Shown here piece by piece: positions 1 through 10,689 of a DNA stretch of 64,000 nucleotides. A model generated the notes under the pieces. That model was not told the DNA's origin and did not search any database. It was given only the letters and a program-made list of their open reading frames with translations. A program made the translations under genes and the position numbers. Origin of the DNA: Diabrotica undecimpunctata. Taxonomy: Eukaryota > Arthropoda > Insecta > Coleoptera > Chrysomelidae. The stretch is from contig NC_092809.1 in the NCBI RefSeq assembly GCF_040954645.1, positions 67,580,141 through 67,644,140 on the forward strand. Direction: 5' to 3'. How positions within the stretch are numbered: position 1 is the first letter of the stretch; every line of letters begins with the position of its first letter.

Positions 1-540
1 AGGGATGTAACGGGATTTAATTAAGCATCCAGAAATCAGATCTAAGTAACCTAATTCAGTTTAAAAATTTAAAATCCCTTTAAATAATAATAATCACTGC
101 TTATTGCTTAATGCGATTGTTTGTTTATGACATTGGAAATATCAGTGTAACTAGAACACGCTTACCCAGACGCTGACCTAATGAAATTTGCTGCAATGTA
201 ATCAAAAGCTTATTTAATATTGTGTACAAATTATATTAGTAAAACATGCATGCATAAACAAATGCACGTGAGTTAAATACCCGGAAAATAACGGGAGTAG
301 ATCATTAAGAATTAAGAGTTAACGGTCGAAGCTAGTGTTGTCAACTGTGTACTCTCTCTATTATTGTACTTAGAGAACCAATAAAGTAATTATGAGTATC
401 CAGTGAGTTCGAGTTAATCAACCCCATGCTGTATGGAACTGTATGGAACTCCTGATGAAAACAATCTAATAAACATTATATGATTATCGAGCATTATTAT
501 ACTTCCATAAGATAATAGAGAAAGGACTTTTATCTTTAGG
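1..540. other. AT-rich stretch, no gene seen
   Basis: I see no coding signal on either strand. The only local structure is a doubled 10-mer 'gtatggaact' near 431-450. It may be 5' flank or eroded 5' sequence of the LINE that follows. Confidence 0.5.
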
Positions 541-640
541 GCTAAAACTAACTTCATCAATGTCAATTCACCCACAATCCTAATTCCCTAGCTAAAACTA
601 ACTTCATAAATGTCAATTCACCCACAATCCCAATTCCCGA
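541..640 (+). repeat. 50-bp tandem duplication, two copies
   Basis: Bases 541-590 and 591-640 are near-identical direct copies beginning 'gctaaaactaacttcat' and differing at a few positions. The second copy supplies the first ATG (610) of the ORF1 relic. The apparent start of that ORF may therefore be a by-product of the duplication rather than the native start. Confidence 0.85.
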
Positions 641-1578
641 TTCCATTGTTAGAATGTATGATGACATTAACACTAGACAATGTATGTCTCTATTGCAAAC
701 AGCATGGCCACATATTTAGCAGTTGCTCAGTAACTGTAATTAACTCAGATACAGCTGTCCCAACTACTCCATTTTCAATCAGAAATGAATCTACTACAGC
801 ATCTTTAGCAGCAACGACTGATATGACACCTTCAACAACGAGTACCTCTACATATATAATAAATACCTCAACGTTATCTTCAAAAACATCTTTCACAAGC
901 CACTTAATAACGCACGATACATCGACTACAGTTAATGCAATATCAGTACTATCTAAAACAAATATATTCACTTCTTCAAACCTATCATCCCACACAAGCA
1001 ATACTAAACAGTCTTCACCTTCCAGTATACACTATAATTTTAGCTCTCTTAATGAAAATAAAGACTGTCCGGCACCACAAGAATTTAGCATATCCAACGA
1101 GGAAAATTCATTAAAATCATCCTTTAAACAAACTATATCTGAAGCAATAACACCCCCTATTGAGACAAAGATAGTGACAATATATTTTCAAAGCCAACCC
1201 AGATACAAAAAAAAATAAAAACAAAAACATCGACAGTGTCTTTAGAAACCGTATTGCAACCAATTAAAGAATTATTCGATGTCAAAAAACAAAAAATAAT
1301 AACCTTCGAAGAAACAGATGATTTATTTAAAAATATTTAAGGAGCTAAAGATGTTATCAGTGTTACAAATAAAATATACCTCAGATACTCAAACATTTGT
1401 ACAACTCTTATTAAAAATATATTCATGTACATACATCCGAGAGTCCACTAAAATTGAAATGTACAAAAGGTACAAAGTTGAAAAAGAAACTGAAGAAACA
1501 ACTCAGAAAATTCAAATACGAGGATGAAGAACTCGACACGGATACGTCGAGTGAGTTATCCCAGGAGATTAACATTTA
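610..1578 (+). pseudogene. ORF1 (Gag-like) relic of an I-like non-LTR retrotransposon
   Basis: The first open stretch is 202 codons (610-1218). It carries a zinc knuckle near its start, C26-x2-C29-x4-H34-x4-C39 ('CLYCKQHGHIFSSC'), followed by a long Ser/Thr-rich tail. Coding resemblance then hops between frames up to about 1578, where an acidic Ser/Thr-rich tail ('ELDTDTSSELSQEI') ends in a stop. In I and Jockey LINEs, ORF1 proteins bind element RNA through such knuckles. What is seen: one knuckle, where these families usually have two or three, and at least two frameshifts. It lies on the same strand and just upstream of the RNase H segment, so both belong to one element. A gag of another retroelement type is the alternative. 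Confidence 0.6.
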
Positions 1579-1628
1579 ATTAGAAACAAACTGAAACAGT
1601 ATATTCATCAGTATATACTGAAAACAGG

Positions 1629-2760
1629 AATGTAAAACCACTATTCTACGAAAGAATTAGACAATCTCTTATGGCTTTACAACTTAATAAAAATTCCTCC
1701 TCCTTGAACAATAAGCATTCCTCAAACCGACACATCCTTAAATATCTTTAGGAAGAATAATACTCCCTACTCCTTAATAAAAAATACCTTTATCAAAAAA
1801 TTTACAAAATTTTCTAACTTCTATTACGTATACACAGATGCCTCTAAAACATCTAGTAGAGTTGGGGCAGCTGTCGTTACTTCAAATATTACACTTGACT
1901 ATAAACTACCGTCCTTAAGCTGCATACATACCAGCGAGCTGTATGCCATCTACCAAGCTCTCACTCATATTAACTGCGGTAATATATCCAAAGCTATTAT
2001 AATTACCGATTTCCTCAGTTCCATCAATACCATTAACTAGCTTTATACAACACATCCAATTGCTCTCCCAATTAAAAAATAACTAGCTACCATACAAAAC
2101 GACAACCATACTGTACAATTTCTATGGGTTCCTTCATACATTGGACTTCAAGGGAACGAAGAAGCGGACCTCATTGCCCAACAAGCAAGAAACAGTGAAA
2201 CCGCGAGTGAAGTGAAAAATATAGTGCCAAATGACAAAATCATTTGTTAAAGTGAAGGTTGAAAATTTTTGGCAAAACCAGTGGGGCAGTTCAAATTTAA
2301 AACTTTGCGAAGTGAACACATGTAAAACCGTGGTAAGGTCAAATTTCCAACAGTGCTCATCAAGTCGTTGTTACTCGACTTCGTCTAGGACATACCCGAC
2401 TTACCCACGGGACATCTAATCGGTCACACTAATCCTACTTTATGTGATAATAATTGTAATGTTCTACTCAGTGTAAAGTGTCCAAGATACCAGTTGCAGA
2501 GACAGACCAACCACATCATCGGATCAATAAGTGAAATCTTAGGAGAAAAATGTAAAATTGAACAATGGGTAAAAATCCTCAAAGACATAACCCCAGAGGT
2601 TAATGCGACAATGTTTGTAAATAAAAAAAACTACTTGAGTCTATCGATATTTGACTATTGTAGTTCACTCTCTCATTTTCATTTTGTCCAATTCTCTGTG
2701 ACAATTTCTTGTATTGATGTGATTGTTTTAAAATTATATTTAGACGATTTGTAATTGGAA
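1629..2760 (+). pseudogene. RNase H and C-terminal zinc-binding part of I-like LINE ORF2
   Basis: From about 1823 the frame reads an RNase H domain: 'YTDASK' (first Asp), then 'SELYAIYQAL' (Glu), then 'ITDFLSS' (Asp), then 'WVPSYIGLQGNEEAD'. Intact relatives read TDSLSS and WVPSHIG, so this copy has Ser to Phe and the catalytic-loop His changed to Tyr. Two in-frame stops interrupt it, at about 2038 and 2080. From about 2360 another frame reads 'RLRLGHTRLTHGHL' and a Cys-rich tail, the usual end of I/Jockey ORF2. The endonuclease and RT between ORF1 and this segment are missing, so the element is internally deleted. RNase H favours I-like over most Jockey elements. Confidence 0.75.
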
Positions 2761-3246
2761 AGTTTAATTATAAAACGGTTTGACTTTTCAATTTAGGTAT
2801 GTGCTTTTTGTACGAAAATATGTTTTAAAAAGTTAATCAAGTGAACAAAAGCTATGAATATAAAAATTACATTTTTAGAACAATGAAAATTAAAATGAAT
2901 AAAAATTTTAAACTGCAACTGCGGAAATTGTGGTTTTATTTACATCACCTCTCATTCCATTAAAAATTTGTATCGATGATTGTAAAAAAGACCAATCGGT
3001 TTTATAATAGCACTTTATAGGAGAGACATTTCCAACGCAATTATAATTGGAAACGAAGAAGAGTAGCAAAATTCCCGATATAGATATTTGCATATACCGT
3101 AACTTCGTAGAACGATTTGCATTTCATTACTTGGTGGTACAGGGTAATTTCCAATGTTGCAATGATGTTAGCTTGATCGAAGTTTAATTACATTTTTCTT
3201 TAACCAATCATAGTGGCAAGCACGAAGAAATTTGTGTAGAATAGTG
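2761..3246. other. AT-rich spacer, probably LINE 3' UTR and flank
   Basis: No gene seen. The first part may be the 3' UTR of the preceding I-like element. Confidence 0.4.
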
Positions 3247-3605
3247 TTTTTTATTTTATTGATAACAGCATTAACGACATTGGGTTATTAGTTGTTCCAT
3301 AATTATACTATATAAATATAACTATATTAGTATATAGATACTTAAATCTAAACACTAAATAAACATATTTGTAAATTTACAATGTACTCCTTAATCTGTT
3401 TTTTCACTGTTAGGTGCTTTTATGCTAGATATTGTTGTTTGAGTGTTTTTTCTTTCATTAATATATCTAGGACACTCTATTAAAATATGTATTACATTAA
3501 TGTCGCAGTTACATAGGTCACAAATAGGGCGATTTGCTTTGGAGATTAAGTAGCTGTGAGCTGGTTTGCTATAACCTATTCGCTGTGTGCAAGTAAGTAC
3601 TTGGA
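3247..3605 (-). mobile_element. 5'-truncated LINE 3' end (I/Jockey-type ORF2 tail)
   Basis: Read on the minus strand, 3605 down to about 3400 encodes 'RIGYSKPAHSYLI' and then a C-x2-C...H-x4-C motif ('PICDLC', 'HILIEC'), followed by a charged tail and a stop. This is the zinc-binding C-terminus of I/Jockey-type ORF2. A short 3' UTR follows and ends near 3247 in an A/T-rich 'aataaaataaaa' tail, as expected for target-primed insertion. Only about 360 bp remain, so it is a severely 5'-truncated copy. It points opposite to the I-like element at 0.6-2.8 kb and is a separate insertion. Confidence 0.7.
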
Positions 3606-3657
3606 GAGAATACCGAGAAACAATCGTGCGTGTGCATCGGTGAAATCTTGCAAGAAA

Positions 3658-3747
3658 TGGAATTTCGCAAATGCTGTGTTATAAATTGTAAAAATACAAC
3701 AAAAAATAGAAAACTCAAATTCTATCTATTTTCAACTTCTAAGCACT
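3658..3747 (+). pseudogene. THAP zinc-finger N-terminus fragment
   Basis: An ATG at 3658 opens a short frame with 'KCCVINC' and, after a basic stretch, 'LKFYLF', then a stop. The spacing and the 'CCV..C.N...LKFY.F' pattern match the start of THAP domains, which are DNA-binding fingers found in P-element-like transposases and in some cellular factors. The rest of the domain is not recognisable downstream. It could be a P-like transposon scrap or a processed exon. It sits between two LINE relics with no link to either. Confidence 0.4.
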
Positions 3748-3922
3748 AATTAATGCAACGAAGCAATAAAGCAGAAGTAAGCAGCATAACCCAAATTATG
3801 CATTCTTATGCCCGATTTTGTAATAAGTTTGACGTTAACATTAATTAAAGTTCACTTTAAAGTCTAAAAGTCTTTATGGAATTACTAAAAACATAAATAA
3901 TAGAAAAATTCCAGAAACATAC

Positions 3923-5530
3923 ATATTATTATTATCCGGATTTAGCCATACGGCTCACACTCCCTCTAAGGGGAAAATTCACTCATCCCAGATACCTACG
4001 GTATCAAAAGGATTGAGCTCTGGTGGGACTCTTTCCGTGTTATCAGTCCTAGGTGACTTGGTATGTCGGTGTATCTCCCAAAAATTTTCGTACGCATCTG
4101 GACGTCGAAAGTAACACAGCTTTCTGCATAATCTTATATAGATGTTCATTTAGACCCAGCTTTTTTATGTTTTCTAGGAGGCTCTTCGGGATGACTCCAG
4201 TGGTAGAAAGAATAATAGGTATCGTCTGGGTACTTTCCATTCTCCATTGTCTCCTGATTTGTATTTCTAGATCTCTGTACTTGGCGATCTTTTCGTTGTA
4301 TTTAACACGTAAATTATTGGTGTTGGGTATCTTCTTCTTCATGTGCCGTCTTCTACCGAAGGTTGGCGACCATCAAACGATAGGTTTCTCTGTTTTGTGC
4401 CGCATGTATTATGTTCGCGGATTCTAGTATTTGAAACCATTCTCTCAAATTTCTCAGCCAGGATTTCTTCTTTTTACCCAAACCTCTTCTACCTTCAATC
4501 TTGCCTTCCACGATAAGCTGTAGCAGACTGTACTTATCATTACGGAACACATGGCCCAGGTATGACGCTTTCCTCCTTTTAACAGTTGTTAACAATTCCA
4601 TCTCTTTACCCATTCGTCCTAATACCTCTGTGTTGGTCACTCTGTCTGTCCAAGGTATTCTCAGTATGCGTCGATACAGCCACATTTCTAGAGCCGCTAA
4701 CTTCTTTATAGTTGCTGCTGTTAACGTCCACCCTTCAACTCCGTAAAGTAGCGTAGAGAGTACGTAGCATTTCGTGGCGCGCCATCGGAGGTTAACGCTT
4801 AGGTGGCGGTTGCTTAAGAGCTTTCTCATTTTGATGAATTTGGATCTTGCTATTTCAATTCGGATCTTAATCTCTACATGTTGGGTATCGCCACATCAAT
4901 AAGTGTTGTTTGCCTAGTAATTTTATTAACTAGTATGAGATCGGGTCTATTATGGGCCACTGGTTGGTCTGTAAGCACAGTGCGGTCCCAGTATAGCTTG
5001 TAGTTGTCATTTTCAAGCATTCTATCAGGGACGTATTGATAATAAGGAAGATGGTCGGTTTGGATAAGTCCCAGTTTGTCAGCTAGTTCTTGGTGGATAA
5101 TCTTTCCTACTGAGTCATGACGTTCTTTATAATCAGTACCTACAAATGCCTGGCAGCCACCGTTAAGATGTTGAATGGTTTCTTGGGTTTGGCATCCATA
5201 TTGGCATTTGTCATTTTGGACTTGAGGATCTTTAACAATATATTTCAGGTAATTTTTAGTTGGAATAACCTGATCCTAAATGGCAAGTAGGAAACCCTCA
5301 GTCTCGGGAAACATCTTTCCTGATGTCAAACAATAGTTCGACGCTGTATTGTCGACATATTCTTGGCTGATCTCATTAAGATGTCGCCCATGCAGAGGTT
5401 TACTCATCCAGGCGCGCATTTTGTCTTGCTTAGTCAGGTGGTTTATGCGCATTTCTTGTTCCCTCAGTTTAAGCGGCGTCGTATCATCTACTGCGCAAAT
5501 TGCTCGATGTAAAGTAGATGCCTCAGCCTA
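3923..5530 (-). mobile_element. R4/Dong-type LINE 3' half, interrupted by a nested LINE
   Basis: On the minus strand from about 5525 the frame contains 'FPETEGFLLAIQDQVI', then a C-x3-C-x7-H-x4-C motif ('CQYGC...HLNGGC'), a 'RHDSV' block, and 'RPD' followed 14 residues later by Asp ('TLIDVAIP'). CCHC plus PD-x12-14-D is the signature of the restriction-like endonuclease of R2/R4-group LINEs. The last domain (4342-4049) starts 'IPNTNN' and includes 'EKIAKY' and 'IPIILSTTGVIPKSL', which I recall as the usual end of such proteins. The 3' UTR ends near 3923 in an (ATA)n run, as Dong elements do. The RT is absent (5' truncation at about 5530). The copy is split at 4332-4878 by another LINE. Confidence 0.75.
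4332..4878 (-). mobile_element. RTE-like LINE 3' fragment nested in the R4/Dong LINE, 11-bp TSD
   Basis: A 158-codon open frame (4829-4353, minus) reads the C-terminal region of an RTE-like LINE: 'LLYGVEGWTL', 'MWLYRRILRIPWTDRVTN', 'YLGHVFRN' and 'SWLRNLREW'. The RT itself is missing. The 3' end is a (GAA)n run touching 'tgttgggtatc' at 4321-4331, and the same 11 bases recur at 4879-4889 on the other side. This is an exact target-site duplication that defines the insertion. The host reading frame is cut right after 'DVAIPN' and resumes at 'IPNTNN'. Clade naming is tentative because only the C-terminus is present. Confidence 0.85.
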
Positions 5531-5544
5531 TTCAGCCTATTCTT

Positions 5545-7680
5545 AGTCTATTATTACATAAGCGAGAGCAGAGGAACTAAGTCCCTATTATGCCCAAAAA
5601 CAAAGAAGTTTCATTAATAACCTTCTAGTAAAAAACAAAAAGAAATAAAAATTACCTAAAAATAAAACCTACAAATAAAAGAAATAAAATTACAATTTTT
5701 GGTTTAAAAGAAAAACAATATTTTAACTATAATGTAAAACGGTCAAGTCTGTTTTTGAACGAGTTGGTAGAGGGAGCAGAGACAATGTTATCGTTAAAGT
5801 TATTCCAGCACTCAAAAACTCTATTTGGTAAAAAGTTCTGCCTTGATCTTGTAGAAAAATTTTCTTTCTTCAGTTTGAACTGATGACCTCTGAGGCGTTC
5901 ATCTTGATTAATGGTAAACATTTCATCGAGATATCCAAAATTGAATTTTAGTATTTTAAAAATTGTAATTAAGTCTCCACGTTGTCGGCGAAGTTCAAAA
6001 GAAGTTAAGTTAGCCATACTAAGTCTTTCTGCATAAGAAGGACTTCTCGGTCCCAAAGAAATTCGAGTGGCTTTTCTTTGGACGTTTTCCAACATAGTCT
6101 TTTCTCGAACCAGATCAGGATACCACGTTGGTCTAGCGTATTCAAGTATGGATCTTGCGTACAGAGTGTAAAGTTTACAGAGTGATTGCATTGAAACTCT
6201 CGAAAAACACCTCCGAATAAAATACAGTCTGGAGTTCGCACGTTTACAAATAGAGGTAATATGGTCGGACCAAGTTAGGCTGCTGTTTATGATAATACCA
6301 AGATCGTAATACGAAAACACAGAATCTAATGGCTGCCCATTAACAAAGTACGGCACAAGTAGGTTATTTTTACCAATTCGAAGCACTACACATTTTTCCG
6401 CGTTTAAGGGTAGTAATCACTGGGAATACCAAGTTAAAATAGAGTCCAAGCCCATTTGGAGGATTTGTGATTGGATTGGCATATATTTTTGTGTCATCAG
6501 CGAAGAACAATATTTTACTTAAGACATAATAAGGAACATTGCTGATGTAAACCGTAAACAGCAGAGGTCCAAGGACGAAACCCTGAAGCACTCCACTTTC
6601 CACTAACCTGTCCTGTGAGAAAGATTCGCCAACTCTAACTTTGTAATATCGATCTGTCAGCAAATCCTCTATCCAACGAAGTAAAGTACCGCGAACTCCG
6701 AAATGTTCTAGCTTATGTAGAAGTCTGCGCTTAGGTACACGGTCAAAGGCTTTAGAGAAATCTAGATAAACAACGTCGACTGGCTGCGAACTGTTAAGGG
6801 ATGACGTCCAGTTGTTAACACAATGTAAGAGATTGGTTAGAGTAGAGCGACCAGAGACAAATCCATGTTGTTGTGTTGGAATAACATGTTCCTGGAGAAG
6901 GAATTTGGTCATTTCCTCGGAGATAATGGCTTCCATAACTTTGGCAACTACTGGCAGCAAGCTAATCAGACGATAATTGTTGGGGTCGACACGATTACAG
7001 TTAATAGCAGGTAGATAACCATCATTCGATTCTTTAATAAAAATCTTTGAAAATACTAAAGAGAGAGTTTCGGTTAAGAGAGACAAGATTCTTTGTCAGA
7101 AGAGCATAAAGTCTGGTTGGATTTTTGAAGTAGAGGAATGGAAACTTTAGACGTCATGGAGGAACGTATGCATTTGTAGACTTTTTTAATGTTACCGCTT
7201 TCGATAACATTTGCTTCAAAATTTTGTCTTAGGGTTTTTAGAGATGTTGTTAAGTTATTTGAAAATCTGCGGTGGCTTTGGAAATCACTAAGAAGTTTAA
7301 GATTGTTTTTATAACTTTTACGGAAAGTGGTATTTGTAGAAATTATATTGTGGACTTTATCGAGAAATGCAGTCCACATTAATGAGGGGTCGTTTAAGTT
7401 TGCAAAAAATAAATGCCAGTCGATTTGAGAGAGTTCAAGGTCCACTTCAGAAAAGTCGGTAGTAGCATATTATGTTACAATATTATTTTTGCGGTGTAAT
7501 ATTTGATTGAACTGAATGTGAGCCGTTATAACTGCATGATCTGACTTTTCTATAAGAGAACTGACTTCGAGGGAGAGAGAGAGAGAGAGAGAGAGAGATG
7601 TCTTAGCTTTACCCAATGACAAAATAACTGAGGTCTTAAGTATTTTAACAACCAATGTAGCCAATTCCAATTCTGCAGAA
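5545..7680 (-). mobile_element. CR1-like LINE with degenerate ORF2
   Basis: Three overlapping minus-strand frames (7445-7074, 7086-6370, 6386-5727) together make an ORF2 from the end of the endonuclease to the C-terminus. Upstream of 7445, 'EKSDHAVI' resembles the SDH end of an APE endonuclease. The RT includes 'DPNNYRLISLLPVVAKVME', 'QHGFVSGRSTLTNLL', 'VVYLDFSKAFDRV' (catalytic Asp), 'ESGVLQGFVLGPLLF' and 'FFADDTKIY' (catalytic FADD). Thumb and C-terminal parts follow with 'RLYFIRRCF' and 'SILEYARPTWYP'. At least two frameshifts separate the pieces. The style is CR1. The 5' end fades at a GA repeat near 7600, and the 3' end abuts the R4/Dong copy near 5545. Confidence 0.8.
7572..7598. repeat. 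(GA)n microsatellite
   Basis: A pure GA run of about 13 units sits at the 5' edge of the recognisable CR1-like coding sequence. Confidence 0.9.
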
Positions 7681-7954
7681 AGAGAACAAAATAACAGTCT
7701 AACAGAAAAATATCTAAACTGGAACTTAAAATAGGAAATTTTATGTTACAGATTTTGAAAATTATTGCCCTATGTCAATAAAATTGAAAAATTTTATTGA
7801 TCTCATGAGAATCGTAAAAAATGGCAAACATCGTGAAACGTTTATTAGTTCATACTTATATTCGTGTGTTTATTGTCATCGCTTAAATTTCGCATACTAA
7901 ATCGCATTTTGATTTTTGTCGATAGGAAGCTTAAATCAAAAGATATAGAATTTT

Positions 7955-8069
7955 AGAGAACTTAGGATAAACCCTAATTAAAATAATGGGAATCACTTGA
8001 AGGATCGAAGCTGGCCATGTAATATTTTTATTCTTGTTCTTGTTCTTGTATTTCTTCATCTATTACTGT
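7955..8069 (+). repeat. ~115-bp direct repeat, copy 1
   Basis: Runs from 'gaacttaggataaaccct' to 'tactgta' and is matched by a second copy at 8344-8459 with roughly ten differences. The copies lie about 390 bp apart in the same orientation. The 64-codon ORF at 8034 starts inside this copy and has no recognisable domain. The pair could be the ends of an unrecognised element or a segmental duplication. Confidence 0.8.
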
Positions 8070-8343
8070 ATCCGACTATCGAACGTCGACGACCATATAA
8101 TACCTGGTATAATATCAAAGTACAGTTTACAAGTACAACAAGGAAAAGCAGTTAATGTTAAAAAATTAATAGAAAAACATTCTGATTTAAACTGGAGAAG
8201 TATTAAAGAATTATGTAAGCTATTTTAAACGCGTTTTAGAACGAGACCACTTTGAAAAACATCCACCTGCAGACAAGCTTATAAATAATTAGTTTATTTT
8301 TATCAAAAGTACTAGTAAAATAAACAGGTTTTCCTGTATTTTT

Positions 8344-8459
8344 GGAAACTTAGGATAAACCCTAATTGAAATGATGGGAATAACTAGAAGGACCGAAGTT
8401 GGCCATGTAATATCTTTATTCTTGTTCTTGTTCTTCTACTTCTTTATCTAGTACTGTAC
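8344..8459 (+). repeat. ~115-bp direct repeat, copy 2
   Basis: Second copy of the repeat at 7955-8069, starting 'gaaacttaggataaaccct'. It ends about 90 bp before the stop of the KKDxC-type gene on the opposite strand. Confidence 0.8.
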
Positions 8460-8552
8460 AAAATTAGTCAATTATAGTTATTAAATACATCTAAAGATTT
8501 AATTGAGTAATTACAAATTACAGTATTACAAACAAAGAAAAAAATCTATAGA

Positions 8553-10680
8553 TTATGTTTTAGTTTTTTTTTCTTTATCCGGTACGTGCGGTAACTCGTC
8601 ATAAAACGCGTGGTGGTCTGGTTCTATCACTGACTTCAAGTCCATGAGATGATCGTATTTAGTTTTTGCGATAGGATGGGGAGGAGTACAATGATTTTGG
8701 ATTTTCATTGCCACATTTTCGTCTATGAGGTAAGCTAAGCCATGGTTCATTATGGCGGAGTCGAAACTGTATCTCTCCATTAGGCAAGTATTTTAGACCA
8801 CGAATATCGGTGACAACAGGGTCTCCTACCTTTTTAGCTGGTCTGAGTAAAGGTAGTGTACTTGAAAGTGCTTCATAATTAAATGAAAAGTATAATCCAA
8901 TGGAATAACATGGCATGGTTTCTTTGGCCTTGCTGCTCTCATGCGAGATATGTAGTCTGCTGGGGAGTTAATGGGATGCTGAAAGTACTGTTTAAGAGTG
9001 GAATAAACAGAATCCGCTTGCATCATAGTATTATTTTGTTCAATAATAATAATTCCTAGATTTTGCAGTATCACTTAAGACAGAATCTAAAGGTTTATTT
9101 CGATTTTGATAGTTACAACCATCTAAAATTAAGGTTACATGTTTATAGCCTCCATCTAAGTTTGAGATGAAATGAAATTATGCAAGAAGTGAATTCATTT
9201 CATTAACCTCATGCCATACGTAAAGGGTAACATTACTATCATTTATTTCTAAGATGGTGAAATTACGGATTTGTAACTTTTGCTTATAGTACATCTTAGA
9301 TGCCAGAGTTTTTGGACTATAAGTACACTCTTCATATCCATCGCGAGCACCAGTTTCTGATGGCTAGCACATTCTTCAGCTTCACAATTGGCAGCTTTAG
9401 CTTCATTTTCATTTTAATATGCTTTTGAAAAATTGTTTTTTTATCTACAAGACCTAGCTTTTAACTCCAGCAAGCATAGATCACACTGATCTTTCCTGGG
9501 CCTATGAATTGCGATGTTTTTCTCTTTTAAAAATTTAGTAAAAAGCTTTCTAGACCCAGGCTTAAATTTGTTCTCTTTGCACCATTCTTTATAAACAGAG
9601 TACATATGGCATATAGACCTAAAAGTAGATTCCACATAAGTCTTTGTGGAGGAGGACCTGCAGTACAGACTGGAAAATTTTGGTAAAAATCTTAGCCATT
9701 TTCGAATTTTGTCATGCACAATAGATTTTTTCTTTCGTCTCGTTTAGCAGATCTGATTAAGTTCATCTTCTGAGTCTTCGAGATTGTCATTCGTGTTCAT
9801 GGGAAGGATACTAAAAATCTGATTCCATCTTTTAAACGTATCACCACCCAAATCCAGGGTATTCAACAAAAACGTTCTGCAAACTCTGACTTTTTGGCCA
9901 TCGCTGCTTGGCAAATAAATGTCATTACCTGCATTCTTCTTCATTTTATTATCGACCTGTTTCCTTCTTCTTTAAATAACTCTAGTAACTATTAGGCCTT
10001 TCACGTAAGCCTATTTTTTTCCCCATATATTTAATTTCCAAAATTGTTGAAAAATTTTTCTACGATCATCATCAGAAATTTCACTACATCGAAAGATTCT
10101 CTTAATGTACTTGCTTTTCTGATTTTTCCAGGTAACATTATGAGCGCTTGGAGTTCTAGTAGTATTATGAGAATCTTTTTCTTCACGCGTTCATTTGTAA
10201 CCAACATAGCTGAGGCCAGTTCTTCTTCTTAAACAACTACGTATTTCAATGGTATTTTCTTTTTCCGTTTCTTCTCCATTAGAATCCTGGTCGTCGCTGT
10301 TTTCAATAATCTCATTTTGGATCATTTCATCAATGGTAACAGTGCCAATGTTTCTGTTTTGTGTATCTTCGGGACGTTCAACTTCAGCAGCATCATCATA
10401 ATTATTATTTTCAAACTTTTTATATTGTATTTCATTCAAAATTATTTTATTTTTTATTTTCACAGCTTAAGGCATCGTCAATTATGCTAAGCAGATCATT
10501 ATCAGTCACTAATATAGATGTTCCTTCTGGTTCACTGTTTCTATTATTAGTAGTGGTGTTAGTAATAGCTGTAAGTTCACAGTAGAGTAGAGTATACAAT
10601 TTGTACCAAATTCCTCTAGCCCTATTAACATTATCTTTTTGCCTCCATTGTCCATTGAAGGACAATGGAGGTGAGTCCAT
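8553..10680 (-). pseudogene. KKDxC-type insect transposon protein, frameshifted
   Basis: Several minus-strand frames in order resemble one large protein found in many copies in insect genomes and probably encoded by a DNA transposon; no domain name comes to mind. From the N-terminus: an acidic leader (10680-10447), 'RRTGLSYVGYK' (~10200), 'CSEISDDDRRKIFQQFW' (~10080), 'RVCRTFLLNTL' (~9870), 'YVESTFRSICHMYSVYKEWC' (~9630), 'RPRKDQCDLC' (~9480), 'SPKTLASKMYYKQKLQI' (~9310), a 'DGCNYQNRN' motif (~9130), 'KKVGDPVVTDIRGLKYLPNG' (~8800) and 'HAFYDELPHVP' at the end. The order and the end match the family. Frameshifts and stops break it in at least five places, so this copy is dead. Function is unproven; a DDE-like transposase role is my inference from copy number and the D..CxxQN block. 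Confidence 0.65.
10642..10671. repeat. 12-bp perfect hairpin
   Basis: 'cctccattgtcc' and its exact reverse complement 'ggacaatggagg' are separated by six bases. The hairpin lies just upstream of the N-terminal leader of the KKDxC-type gene. It may be incidental or part of that element's end. Confidence 0.8.
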
Positions 10681-10689
10681 TTTTTGAAT

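Noticed and set aside
690..1001. 103-codon minus-strand ORF over the ORF1 relic
   Set aside because: Shadow of the low-complexity Ser/Thr-rich plus-strand frame; no family resemblance.
4053..4427. 124-codon plus-strand ORF over the R4/Dong C-terminus
   Set aside because: Antisense shadow; the minus-strand frame carries the recognisable LINE motifs.
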